Assembly: GCA_035506435.1 (NCBI GenBank)
Contig: DATJPK010000103.1
Location: 1 to 6,360 of the forward strand
Origin: JACTUA01 sp035506435
Lineage (GTDB): Archaea > Halobacteriota > Methanomicrobia > Methanomicrobiales > JACTUA01
Length of the DNA: 6,360 bases
Reading direction: 5' to 3'
How positions within the stretch are numbered: position 1 is the first letter of the stretch; each line of letters begins with the position of its first letter. The position numbers and the translations under genes are program-made. Shown here piece after piece: positions 1-6,359 of the stretch. Below the pieces are notes generated by a model, which did no database searches, had not been told where the DNA came from, and saw nothing but the letters and a program-made list of their open reading frames with translations.

Positions 1-1497
1 CCCGATCTGGGTCGCGAGCCGGATCCGCTGGGCCTCGCCGCCCGACAGGGTCCCCGCGGCCCGCGAGAGGGTGAGGTACCCGAGCCCGACCCGCTCCAGG
101 AACCGGAGCCGGTCATTGATCTCCTTCAGGATCTGGTGGGCGATCTCCCCCTCTTTCGGCGAGAGGGGCAAATCATGGAAGAACGCCGTGCAGCCGCTTA
201 CGGGGAGGTCGGTCACGTCGACGATGGACTTCCCGCCGACCTTCACGGCGAGGACCTTCTGCTTGAGCCGTTTGCCGTGGCAGACCGGGCACGGCGAGAC
301 CTGCATGAACTTCTCGAGCTCGTGCCTGCGATACTCCGACTGGGTCTGCTTGTAGAGCCGCTCGGCCTGCGGGAGGAGCCCCTCCCATTCCCCGACGTGG
401 GACCACTGGGCGTCCCCGTTCGACATGGACATCGAGAACCGGATCCGGTCGGAGGAGCCGTACATGAGGGCGTTGTACTGCTCCTTCGTGAGGTCCCTGA
501 TGGGAGTGAGGACGGAGAAGTTGAAGTGCCGGGCGATGGCCCCGAGGTACTGGGCCCGGTACCCGTCGATGTAGTTCCGGTAAAGGGCCACCGCTCCCTC
601 GGCGACGGACTTCTCCCGGTCGGGGATGATCAGGTCCGGGTCGAACTTCATCTGGATCCCGAGGCCGTTGCAGCCCTCGCAGGCCCCGAAGGGGCTGTTG
701 AAGGAGAACATCCTCGGCTGGAGCTCCTCAAAATCGATGCCGCAGGCCGGGCAGGCCATGAGCGAGGAGTAGGTGTGGACCTTTCCCTCCTCGTCGAGGG
801 CCATCACGAGCCCGTCCTCGGAGCGTTTCAGGGCGTTCTCGCAGGCCTCGGCAAGGCGCGAGCGCTCATCGGTGGAGAGCCGGTCGATGACGATCTCGAT
901 CTCCTGTTTTTTATACCGCTCGAGGGGGATCTCCTCGTCGGTGCGGTGAATCTCCCCGTTCACCCGCACCCGGGTATACCCGTCCCTGTGGAGTTCGCGG
1001 ATCAGGGCCTGGTAGGTGCCCTTCTTCTGCCTGACGACGGGGGCCAGGATGGTCACCGTTCCCGGGTGCTCCTCCGCGATCCTCCCGGCGATCCGCTCGG
1101 GGGTCTGGGCCTCGATCCGGATCCCGTGCTCGGGGCAGTAGGGGACCCCGATCCGGGCGAAGAGGAGCCGGAGGTAGTCGTAGATCTCGGTGGTGGTCCC
1201 GACGGTGGACCGGGGGTTCCTGGAGGTGGACTTCTGCTCGATGGAGATGGCCGGCGAAAGGCCTTCGATGGACTCCACGTCGGGCTTTGACATGAGCCCG
1301 AGGAACTGCCGGGCATAGGAGGAGAGGGACTCGACGTAACGCCGCTGGCCCTCGGCGAAGATGGTATCGAAGGCGAGGGTGGACTTTCCCGATCCCGAGA
1401 GCCCGGTGAGCACGTTGAACCGGTCCCGGGGGATCTCGACCGTGATGTTCTGCAGGTTGTGTTCCCGCGCTCCCCTTACGACGATTTTTCCCGGCAT
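1..1497 (-). CDS. uvrA: UvrA excinuclease ATPase subunit, N-terminal half (runs off left edge)
   Basis: UvrA is the DNA damage-sensing ABC-type ATPase of the UvrABC nucleotide excision repair system; it loads UvrB at lesions in the cytoplasm. The frame is open for 499 codons from the ATG at 1497 to the window edge. Visible landmarks in order are the Walker A loop GLSGSGKST (residues 32-40), the IEQKSTSRNPRSTVGT segment, a UvrB-binding region, a zinc module with C249-x2-C252 and C273-x2-C276, the CPVCHGKRL motif (C403, C406), and the first ABC signature LSGGEAQRIRLATQIG (484-499), where the window ends. Bacterial UvrA is about 940 residues, so roughly the C-terminal half, with the second zinc module and second ATPase, lies beyond position 1. 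The ATG is chosen because MPGKIVVRGAREHNLQNI matches the usual UvrA N-terminus and a TATA box lies about 30 bases upstream. Family knowledge: uvrABC in mesophilic archaea is generally thought to be acquired from bacteria. I saw no frameshift. Confidence 0.97.
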   Translation of the reverse strand, partial: MPGKIVVRGAREHNLQNITVEIPRDRFNVLTGLSGSGKSTLAFDTIFAEGQRRYVESLSSYARQFLGLMSKPDVESIEGLSPAISIEQKSTSRNPRSTVGTTTEIYDYLRLLFARIGVPYCPEHGIRIEAQTPERIAGRIAEEHPGTVTILAPVVRQKKGTYQALIRELHRDGYTRVRVNGEIHRTDEEIPLERYKKQEIEIVIDRLSTDERSRLAEACENALKRSEDGLVMALDEEGKVHTYSSLMACPACGIDFEELQPRMFSFNSPFGACEGCNGLGIQMKFDPDLIIPDREKSVAEGAVALYRNYIDGYRAQYLGAIARHFNFSVLTPIRDLTKEQYNALMYGSSDRIRFSMSMSNGDAQWSHVGEWEGLLPQAERLYKQTQSEYRRHELEKFMQVSPCPVCHGKRLKQKVLAVKVGGKSIVDVTDLPVSGCTAFFHDLPLSPKEGEIAHQILKEINDRLRFLERVGLGYLTLSRAAGTLSGGEAQRIRLATQIG

Positions 1498-1525
1498 GTT
1501 GTGGATAGATCCATTCCCTCCCGAG

Positions 1526-1533
1526 CTATATAG
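1526..1533 (-). promoter_or_regulatory. TATA box of uvrA
   Basis: The palindromic octamer CTATATAG lies in a GC-rich gap. Read on the minus strand, its centre is about 32 bases before the uvrA ATG. Archaeal transcription usually starts about 25 bases after the TATA centre, which puts the start near 1503 and leaves a leader of only a few bases. A purine-rich GCGAAG just upstream could serve as the TFB recognition element. No Shine-Dalgarno sequence would fit in such a short leader. Being a perfect palindrome, the box alone gives no direction; the neighbouring genes do. Confidence 0.6.
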
Positions 1534-1548
1534 GAGCTTCGCCACCGG

Positions 1549-1555
1549 AAAAAAA
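1549..1555 (-). terminator. T-tract terminator after trkH-DAC
   Basis: Seven consecutive T residues on the minus strand begin 28 bases after the stop codon of the trkH-DAC gene. Archaeal RNA polymerase commonly terminates at short T-rich tracts without needing a hairpin. The tract sits between that stop and the uvrA TATA box, suggesting the two same-strand genes are separate transcription units. Confidence 0.5.
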
Positions 1556-1582
1556 GTGAACGACCGGCTCTTCGATTCGAGA

Positions 1583-2005
1583 TCAGGACAGGGTGCTGAA
1601 CTGCTTCACGAGCTCGCCACCCCGGAAGAGGGAGATCCTCCCGCCGCTCTGGGAGACGACGATCCCGATGGACTTCGTCGCCCGGGTGATCCCCGATACC
1701 GAGGCGTGCCTGGTCCCGAGCCCCATCGTGATATGGACCCCGGAGGTGTCGATGGTGAGGTACCGGCCGGCCGCCTCGAGCACCCCGCCGCCCGAGACGA
1801 TGAAGACCCCGTCGAGGAGGGCGAACTCCTTCACGTTCTCGACGTTCGAGGGGTCGGTGATGAGCCGCTTTGCCGGGTCGTGCCCCTCGAAGGGGTTCAG
1901 GATGAGCTGCTTTGACGAGGCGAGGACCGCCCGGGAGTCGCCGACGACGAAGGCCGTCCCGACCGGCTTCCCCTCCCTGCCCTCCCGGGAGAGTTCCACG
2001 GCGGT
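1583..2005 (-). other. DAC (DisA_N-type) domain within the TrkH fusion protein
   Basis: This marks the coding region of residues about 545-684. In characterised diadenylate cyclases the catalytic signatures are DGA, whose Asp holds the metal ion, and GTRHR, which contacts ATP phosphates. Here they read DGV at 609-611 (bases 1805-1813) and GTRHA at 641-645 (bases 1703-1717). The key Asp, Thr, Arg and His are kept; the last residue of each motif differs. The domain is about the usual DAC length and reaches the protein's C-terminus, with only six residues (KQFSTL plus Ser) after the last predicted strand. Activity is likely but not certain. Confidence 0.85.
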
Positions 2006-3637
2006 GGAAAAGACCGCCTCGAATGTCTCCGGGGTGATGTCGGTGCCGGCGAGGAGGTCCTCCTTCCAGGTGTCCTCGGGGGGTGCGATCGTTTCCCCTG
2101 CCGCGGGGACCGCCTCGTCGGTGACGGCCGGGGCTCCCCCGGCCTTCGACGTGATCTCGGAGATCTGGGCGGTATCGTCCCCGACCCCCTGGTTGGTGAG
2201 CTCGAGGATGAGGACGAGCACCGGGACGATCTCCACCCGGCCGATCCACATGACGAAAATGAACACCCATTTCGCCACGTACGGCATCTCGGGGGAGACG
2301 TAGCCGGTCGTGATCCCGACGTTACTCATCGCGGAGACGATCTCGAAGATGACCGCCGTTGACTCGAAGAAGATACTGGAGAAGTGGAGGACGACCACCG
2401 TCGCCACCGAGACGGTGAGGAAGTAGAGGATGATGACGAGCATGTTGTTCCTCACCTCGTTCTCGGCAACGGGGTTTGCGATGACCTGCCCCTGGTACTG
2501 GAAGGGTACGATGATCTTCGGCGAGACGAAGATCCGTTTCAGCCACCAGATGATGCCATGGTACCCGAGGAGGACCCGGTACGCCTTGATCCCGCCGCTC
2601 GCCGAGCCCGAGGCCCCGCCGATGGCCATGAGCATGATGAGCAGGATCACCGAGACCGAGGCCCAGAGCTGTAGGGAGACGTTCTGGAAGCCGGTCGTCG
2701 TGATGGCCGAGACTGACATGAAGAGGGCATGCCGGACCGCGGTCAGGGGGTCCTCGCCGGTGAGGTAGGTGAGGTCGATCACGATGGAGATGGTCCCGAG
2801 CGCGACGAGCCCCCCGATGAGCCTTGCCTGGGCATCCCGGAAGAGGGTCCAGCGCCTCCTCGTGTAGAGGAGGTAGTAGATCATGAAGGGGAGGGAGCCG
2901 GCGAGCATCACGGGCACGAGGGCGAACTCGAGGAGCGGGTTCTGGTAGAACGCGATGCCCGCGGCATGGATGGTGAACCCCCCCGTCGAGATGGCGCTCA
3001 TCGCGAGGTTCACCGCGTCCCAGATGGGGACCCCGGTGAGGAGGATGAGGGCGAGCGACCCGAGGGTGAGGATGACGTAGATCTTCCACATCTCCCGGCC
3101 GGTGGAGATCAGGCTCGGGAAGAAGGGCTCGGCCTCCCCGCCCGGCCGGACGCAGCGCGCGTTCGTGAGGCTCGAGCGGGCGAGTACCGAGATGGTGAAG
3201 ACTACCATGCCGATGCCGCCGAGCCACTGCATGAAGGACCGCCAGAAGAGGAGCGTGGCGGGCAGGATCTCGGGGACGGGGATGATGGTGAGGCCGGTGC
3301 AGGTCCAGCCCGACATCGCCTCGAAGAGGGCGTCGCTGTACCGCATGCCCGCCCCGAGCCAGAAGGGAATGGCCCCGATGGCCGCGCAGGTGAACCAGAC
3401 GATGGCGACGGCGCCGAGCACGATGGAGAGCCTTGCCTCCCCGGCCGGGGGGTGCCGGCGGAGGAGGGCCCACCCGAGGATCGTGAAGATGACCGGGACG
3501 GCCGCCATGGGGAGGAGCATCCGCCATTCGCCGGAGAGGGGGATGATCACCAGGGGTAGGCAGGTGACGATCCCGAGGATCCGGAAAATGGTCCCCATCT
3601 CCCCCGCGAGAATGGAGAAGTACTCCGATCTCTCCAT
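1583..3637 (-). CDS. trkH: TrkH-family potassium transporter fused to a diadenylate cyclase (DAC/DisA_N) domain
   Basis: The 684-residue protein has two modules. Residues 1-480 form a full TrkH/KtrB-type K+ transporter with about eight membrane helices and four pore loops, each with the conserved filter glycine: SGWTCTGL (109-116), SAISTGGF (214-221), SAITTTGF (310-317) and SAMSNVGIT (435-443). The family motifs GASGSASGGIK (341-351) and MWIGRVEIVPVLVL (463-476) are also present. A hydrophilic Ala/Pro/Glu-rich linker (about 481-540) follows. Residues about 550-684 match a DAC domain: EGKPVGTAFVVGD, FALLDGVFIV (605-614), AAGRYL, GLGTRH (639-644), then IVVSQSGGRISLFRGG. DAC domains condense two ATP into cyclic di-AMP. 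The archaeal enzyme DacZ, as I recall it, has the same ALLDGA and AAGRYL wording. Canonical TrkH ends near residue 480, so the C-terminal 200 residues are an addition. The frame is uninterrupted. The start was chosen because MERSEYFS leads into the first helix; there is no clear Shine-Dalgarno site. Transporter and domain identities are strong; the regulatory role is inference. Confidence 0.95.
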   Translation of the reverse strand: MERSEYFSILAGEMGTIFRILGIVTCLPLVIIPLSGEWRMLLPMAAVPVIFTILGWALLRRHPPAGEARLSIVLGAVAIVWFTCAAIGAIPFWLGAGMRYSDALFEAMSGWTCTGLTIIPVPEILPATLLFWRSFMQWLGGIGMVVFTISVLARSSLTNARCVRPGGEAEPFFPSLISTGREMWKIYVILTLGSLALILLTGVPIWDAVNLAMSAISTGGFTIHAAGIAFYQNPLLEFALVPVMLAGSLPFMIYYLLYTRRRWTLFRDAQARLIGGLVALGTISIVIDLTYLTGEDPLTAVRHALFMSVSAITTTGFQNVSLQLWASVSVILLIMLMAIGGASGSASGGIKAYRVLLGYHGIIWWLKRIFVSPKIIVPFQYQGQVIANPVAENEVRNNMLVIILYFLTVSVATVVVLHFSSIFFESTAVIFEIVSAMSNVGITTGYVSPEMPYVAKWVFIFVMWIGRVEIVPVLVLILELTNQGVGDDTAQISEITSKAGGAPAVTDEAVPAAGETIAPPEDTWKEDLLAGTDITPETFEAVFSTAVELSREGREGKPVGTAFVVGDSRAVLASSKQLILNPFEGHDPAKRLITDPSNVENVKEFALLDGVFIVSGGGVLEAAGRYLTIDTSGVHITMGLGTRHASVSGITRATKSIGIVVSQSGGRISLFRGGELVKQFSTLS

Positions 3638-3776
3638 CGGTAAAAACGTGGGTCATGTATCTATTACAATGTTTGGGATTGGACGGGAACGTGGCAGAGG
3701 GGTGTGCCGGAGGGTTTCGCAGGGGCACTGCCGCGAAGGCGGGGAGCCTCCCGGGGAGCAGCCCATCTAAACCATT
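3638..3776. other. Divergent intergenic region
   Basis: This region separates the start codon of trkH-DAC from the first possible start of the plus-strand gene. It is AT-rich near 3641-3675 and GC-rich from about 3680 to 3765. It holds a small perfect hairpin, CCGC-GAAG-GCGG at 3731-3742, too short to call a regulator. An in-frame TAA at 3768-3770 limits how far upstream the plus-strand frame can extend. I see no tRNA, recognised riboswitch or repeat array here. Confidence 0.4.
3656..3667 (-). promoter_or_regulatory. Possible promoter of trkH-DAC
   Basis: An AT-rich segment reading GTAATAGATAC on the minus strand stands out in a GC-rich gap, centred about 25 bases before the trkH-DAC ATG. 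If it is the TATA element, transcription would begin at or within a base or two of the start codon, giving a leaderless message; this fits the lack of a Shine-Dalgarno site. The match to an archaeal TATA consensus is weak. The stronger box at 3796-3804 could instead serve this gene in reverse. Confidence 0.35.
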
Positions 3777-5195
3777 ATGATGCATCTTGGGAGAACTTAT
3801 ATAGTGAACAGGGCCGGATCCGAGGGATCTTCGGAGGGCAGGCCGGGCACCGGGAGCGGCCAGGCACTGCCGCACACCGTCCCCGGGCAGGGGACCGGGC
3901 AGGGCGGCGGCCTGCCGCCCGGGTCCCCGCGGAAGAGCAGGCGCAGGAGGCGGAGAGGGGGGCGGGGGAAGCCGGGGTCCCCCCAGGCGCAGCCCCGGGC
4001 CGGCCCCCAGCAGCATCCCCCGCCCCTGCCCCAGCACCGCCGGACCGGCCTCTTTCCCATGAACGACTGGCTGGCCCGGAACTTCCCTCTCTTCCCGCCG
4101 GACCGGGCCACCATCCTCTCGGCGACGAGGCACCTCTCCGGCCCCCAGCGGCGGAACCTCTTCTCCCCCGACCCCGGGACCATGAAGACCGCCGAAGGGA
4201 AGTGGTACGAAGCGATCATCTATGAGACCATCCTCCGCTGCTCCCTTGCCTCCCCCCAGATCCTCCGCGTCGTGTCCAAGGGAGCGGATGCGCGGTACCG
4301 GCGGCTGCAGGCCCAGCTCGGCCAGAACGGGCTCTTCTACTCCCGGTCCGGTGACATCAAGGTCCGGGGGAACGGGCAGGACCTTGCCGAGCTGGATCTC
4401 CTCCTCGTCGGGGAGGGGAACTCCATTGCCTTCGGGGAGATCGTCACCTCGCCCGCCGCGATGAAGGAGCTCGAGCAGGAGTTCCTGTACAAGAAGCGGC
4501 TCATGGGCCACCTCTTCGGGCAGGAGGTGGTCCCCTCCCTCCTCGTTTCCTCGGTGGACATCTCCCGGATCTCGGCGGTGCGCCGGATCCTCGAAGACCC
4601 CTCCAACCTCTACCTCTCAACGGCGACCTGCGAGCAGCTGAAGACCCTCGTCCACCGCGACGAGGTGATCCGGGCGACCCCCCGGGTCGGCCGGAACCCG
4701 AAGCTCATCGAGGCGCCCGACCTCCCGCTCGCCGGCTCCTTCGATTACCGGCGGATGCACGAGCTTCAGCGGAGCCGGGTCTTCTCGGCCCTCGCGAACA
4801 ACGTCCTCTACCGCGGGGGAGACCCCCGCGACCCCGCGACGGTCATCGTGAAGAAGATCCTCCTCGGGGCGCTCGAGCCGGGGGCGGTGAACCTCTTTGC
4901 AAACCAGGTGAGGCTCATGTTCCGGGGGAAGCCCATCACCCCGCAGGAGATCCGGACCGGGTTTGCCAAGATCATCCTCACCGTGAACCTCCCCGAGGCC
5001 GAGCCGATCATCTACATGAAGCCCCGGGAGCGGAACTATTACCTGAAGATGGTCCGGGTCAGGCCCGGGCAGTACAAGTTCGAGAGCAACCGGTCGAGGA
5101 AGATGCTTGGTTTCTTCCTCTGGCTGCAGGACATCAAACCGACGCTCCGGGCTGATATCACGGGAAAACTCCTCAACTCCGGCTACTTCAGGTAA
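3777..5195 (+). CDS. Uncharacterised protein with a probable PD-(D/E)XK-like core and Arg-rich N-terminal extension
   Basis: I do not recognise this family by name. The maximal frame gives 472 residues. Residues about 20-94 are Pro/Gly/Gln-rich, low in complexity, and contain the basic run RKSRRRRRRGGRGK (52-65). The folded part begins near MNDWLARNF (95). A helix GKWYEAIIYETIL (141-153) is followed by AELDLLLVGEGNSIAFGEIV (204-223), a hairpin with Asp207 and Glu221, then a helix with K230, K239 and K240. This order of helix-Glu, strand-Asp and strand-Glu resembles the PD-(D/E)XK nuclease core, but the motif lysine is Val223. The C-terminal half (about 320-472) is mixed alpha/beta without a motif I know. 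No signal peptide or membrane helix is seen, so it is probably cytoplasmic. The start is unresolved: ATGs at 3777 and 3780 lie upstream of a good TATA box, whereas the ATG at 4059 gives a 378-residue protein. It is transcribed away from trkH-DAC. Nucleic-acid binding is inferred only. Confidence 0.85.
   Translation: MMHLGRTYIVNRAGSEGSSEGRPGTGSGQALPHTVPGQGTGQGGGLPPGSPRKSRRRRRRGGRGKPGSPQAQPRAGPQQHPPPLPQHRRTGLFPMNDWLARNFPLFPPDRATILSATRHLSGPQRRNLFSPDPGTMKTAEGKWYEAIIYETILRCSLASPQILRVVSKGADARYRRLQAQLGQNGLFYSRSGDIKVRGNGQDLAELDLLLVGEGNSIAFGEIVTSPAAMKELEQEFLYKKRLMGHLFGQEVVPSLLVSSVDISRISAVRRILEDPSNLYLSTATCEQLKTLVHRDEVIRATPRVGRNPKLIEAPDLPLAGSFDYRRMHELQRSRVFSALANNVLYRGGDPRDPATVIVKKILLGALEPGAVNLFANQVRLMFRGKPITPQEIRTGFAKIILTVNLPEAEPIIYMKPRERNYYLKMVRVRPGQYKFESNRSRKMLGFFLWLQDIKPTLRADITGKLLNSGYFR
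3796..3804 (+). promoter_or_regulatory. TATA box, probably for the plus-strand gene
   Basis: CTTATATAG, preceded by GAGAA as a possible TFB recognition element, is the best archaeal TATA match in the window. On the plus strand it predicts transcription from about 3826. No ATG, GTG or TTG occurs in any forward frame between there and the ATG at 4059, so using this promoter implies either a leader of about 230 bases or an unusual start. Read in reverse (CTATATAAG), it could also drive trkH-DAC from about 3774 with a leader near 137 bases. Confidence 0.5.
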
Positions 5196-5216
5196 CCGGT
5201 GCGGGAGGGAAGCCCC

Positions 5217-6359
5217 TCAGCGCTTTTTCTTCCACGACCAGATGATGATCCCCGCGACGGCGACCGCGAGGACCCCGAGGAGGATCGGCCCGAAGGAGGG
5301 GGCCGCCCCGCCGGTGGAGGGAGTCGCCGACGCCGAGAGGGGCACCTCGGTCCGTTCCGAGAAGACCCTGCCGTCCCGGTCCTTGAACTGGAGGAGGAGA
5401 AGCACCGAGCTCGCGTTCGGGGCCGTGAACGAGATCTCGAAGGAGGCGAAGTCGTCGGGGTTCAGGGACCCGACCACGTACGAGCGGAACGGGTCGACCG
5501 GCTGTGCCCCGCCGGCCGCCGTGACCGTGACCGCGTTCGCCACCTCGAGGCCGGCGTTCGAGACGTCGCCGGTCAGGTGCCAGGTGTTCCCGTCCCGGGC
5601 AAGGACCAGGTTACTTGCGACGAGCGAGGCCCGCTTCAGGTCATCGTCGAGGGCGATGGGTGTCATGATCTCCTTCGTGTGCAGGTTCACGCCGTTCTGG
5701 TACGAGACGGTCGTGGAGAGGTTCCCTGCCTGGGTCGGGGTGATGTTGAAAGTGACCGTCGCCGAGGCATCGGCCTTCAGGGTCCCGATGAAGTAGCTCG
5801 ATGGGTTGATATCGAGCCCGTCCCCGGACATGACCAGGTTCACCCCGTTCACGTCGTTCGGCCGGGGGTTGCCGATGAGGATGGTGACCGCGTCCTTCCG
5901 GTCGCGGGAGAACCGGTCGGGCCGGGCGAGCACCGAGACCGCGAGCTCGGTGGACTTCACCACGACGGGGAAGGGGACAGAGAGGGACCCCGCGTCCCGG
6001 AAGTCGAGGACGAACTTCGGGTAATAGGTGCCGTCGGAGCCCTCGGCCCGGACGAGGAAGGAGAAGTCCCGGGTGTTCCCGGCCCCGATGTCACCCACGG
6101 TCCCGTACGGGTCGTTCAGGGCCCGGATGGTGTTCTGCTCCCCGAGGAGGTAGGCCCTTCTTACCGCGACGCTCGTGCTCCCCCGGTTCTCGACCGAGAT
6201 GCTCACCGTCGCGGTATCGCCCCGCATGAGCGCCGGGGGGCTGATGGTTATCGCAGAAACGGTCACGTCCGAGGCATCGGCGTCCGCGGCCGCGACGAGG
6301 ATCGCGGGGGTGCAGACGAGCAGGAGGGCGAACAGGGCCCGGGAAATGGATACACCCAT
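5217..6359 (-). CDS. Secreted, C-terminally anchored protein with repeated CARDB/Ig-like domains (COG1361-like S-layer-domain type)
   Basis: This 380-residue protein is probably displayed on the outside of the cell membrane. Residues 1-24 form a signal peptide (SRALFALLLVCTPAILVAA), with cleavage likely near AAADA. Three beta-rich modules follow, at about 31-135, 138-230 and 243-342. Each opens with a strand pair typical of CARDB/NEW3-type sandwiches, for example TATVSISVENRGST (49-62), DAVTILIGNPRPNDV (156-170) and WHLTGDVSNAGLEVANAV (260-277). A short Ser/Thr/Gly/Pro linker (343-356) leads to one membrane helix (GPILLGVLAVAVAGIIIW, 357-374) and a cytoplasmic KKKR end. Potential N-glycosylation sequons such as NIT and NLS (205-215) and NAS (315-317) occur. 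In methanogens such COG1361-like proteins are often near ABC-type exporters; upstream neighbours are off the window. Only one base precedes the ATG here, so the start rests on the signal peptide fit. Ligand and role are unknown. Confidence 0.88.
   Translation of the reverse strand: MGVSISRALFALLLVCTPAILVAAADADASDVTVSAITISPPALMRGDTATVSISVENRGSTSVAVRRAYLLGEQNTIRALNDPYGTVGDIGAGNTRDFSFLVRAEGSDGTYYPKFVLDFRDAGSLSVPFPVVVKSTELAVSVLARPDRFSRDRKDAVTILIGNPRPNDVNGVNLVMSGDGLDINPSSYFIGTLKADASATVTFNITPTQAGNLSTTVSYQNGVNLHTKEIMTPIALDDDLKRASLVASNLVLARDGNTWHLTGDVSNAGLEVANAVTVTAAGGAQPVDPFRSYVVGSLNPDDFASFEISFTAPNASSVLLLLQFKDRDGRVFSERTEVPLSASATPSTGGAAPSFGPILLGVLAVAVAGIIIWSWKKKR
5224..5228 (+). terminator. Possible T-tract terminator for the plus-strand gene
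   Basis: The plus-strand gene and the anchored surface protein gene converge with 21 bases between their stop codons. The first T-run on the plus strand after the stop at 5193-5195 is TTTTT followed by CTT, and it encodes the terminal lysines of the opposing gene. It could end the plus-strand transcript, which would then overlap the 3' end of its neighbour. Evidence is positional only. Confidence 0.3.

Noticed and set aside
136..1290. Long plus-strand open frame of 384 codons opposite uvrA
   Set aside because: It is antisense to a clearly recognisable uvrA, and its Gly/Pro/Asp/Val-rich composition is typical of the complement of a GC-rich gene; no domain is visible.
1498..1582. Small RNA or small gene between uvrA and trkH-DAC
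   Set aside because: The 85 bases are accounted for by a T-tract and a TATA box; no convincing start codon with coding bias or stable fold was seen.
2729..3559. Plus-strand open frame of 276 codons opposite the transporter module
   Set aside because: Extremely rich in Glu, Gly, Asp and Pro, the mirror of hydrophobic membrane-helix codons; a shadow.
3731..3742. Hairpin CCGC-GAAG-GCGG as part of a riboswitch or c-di-AMP-responsive element
   Set aside because: A four-pair stem is expected by chance in such GC-rich DNA, and the surrounding sequence shows no recognisable c-di-AMP riboswitch pattern.
3704..4225. Plus-strand open frame overlapping the N-terminal extension of the nuclease-like gene
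   Set aside because: Its third codon positions are less G/C-biased than those of the overlapping frame, and it ends inside the folded core of the real gene.
2322..4511. Minus-strand open frame of 729 codons spanning trkH-DAC and the divergent gene
   Set aside because: It overlaps trkH-DAC in another frame and the plus-strand gene in antisense, with a His/Arg/Pro/Gly-rich sequence and no motif. High GC suppresses stop codons, which explains its length.
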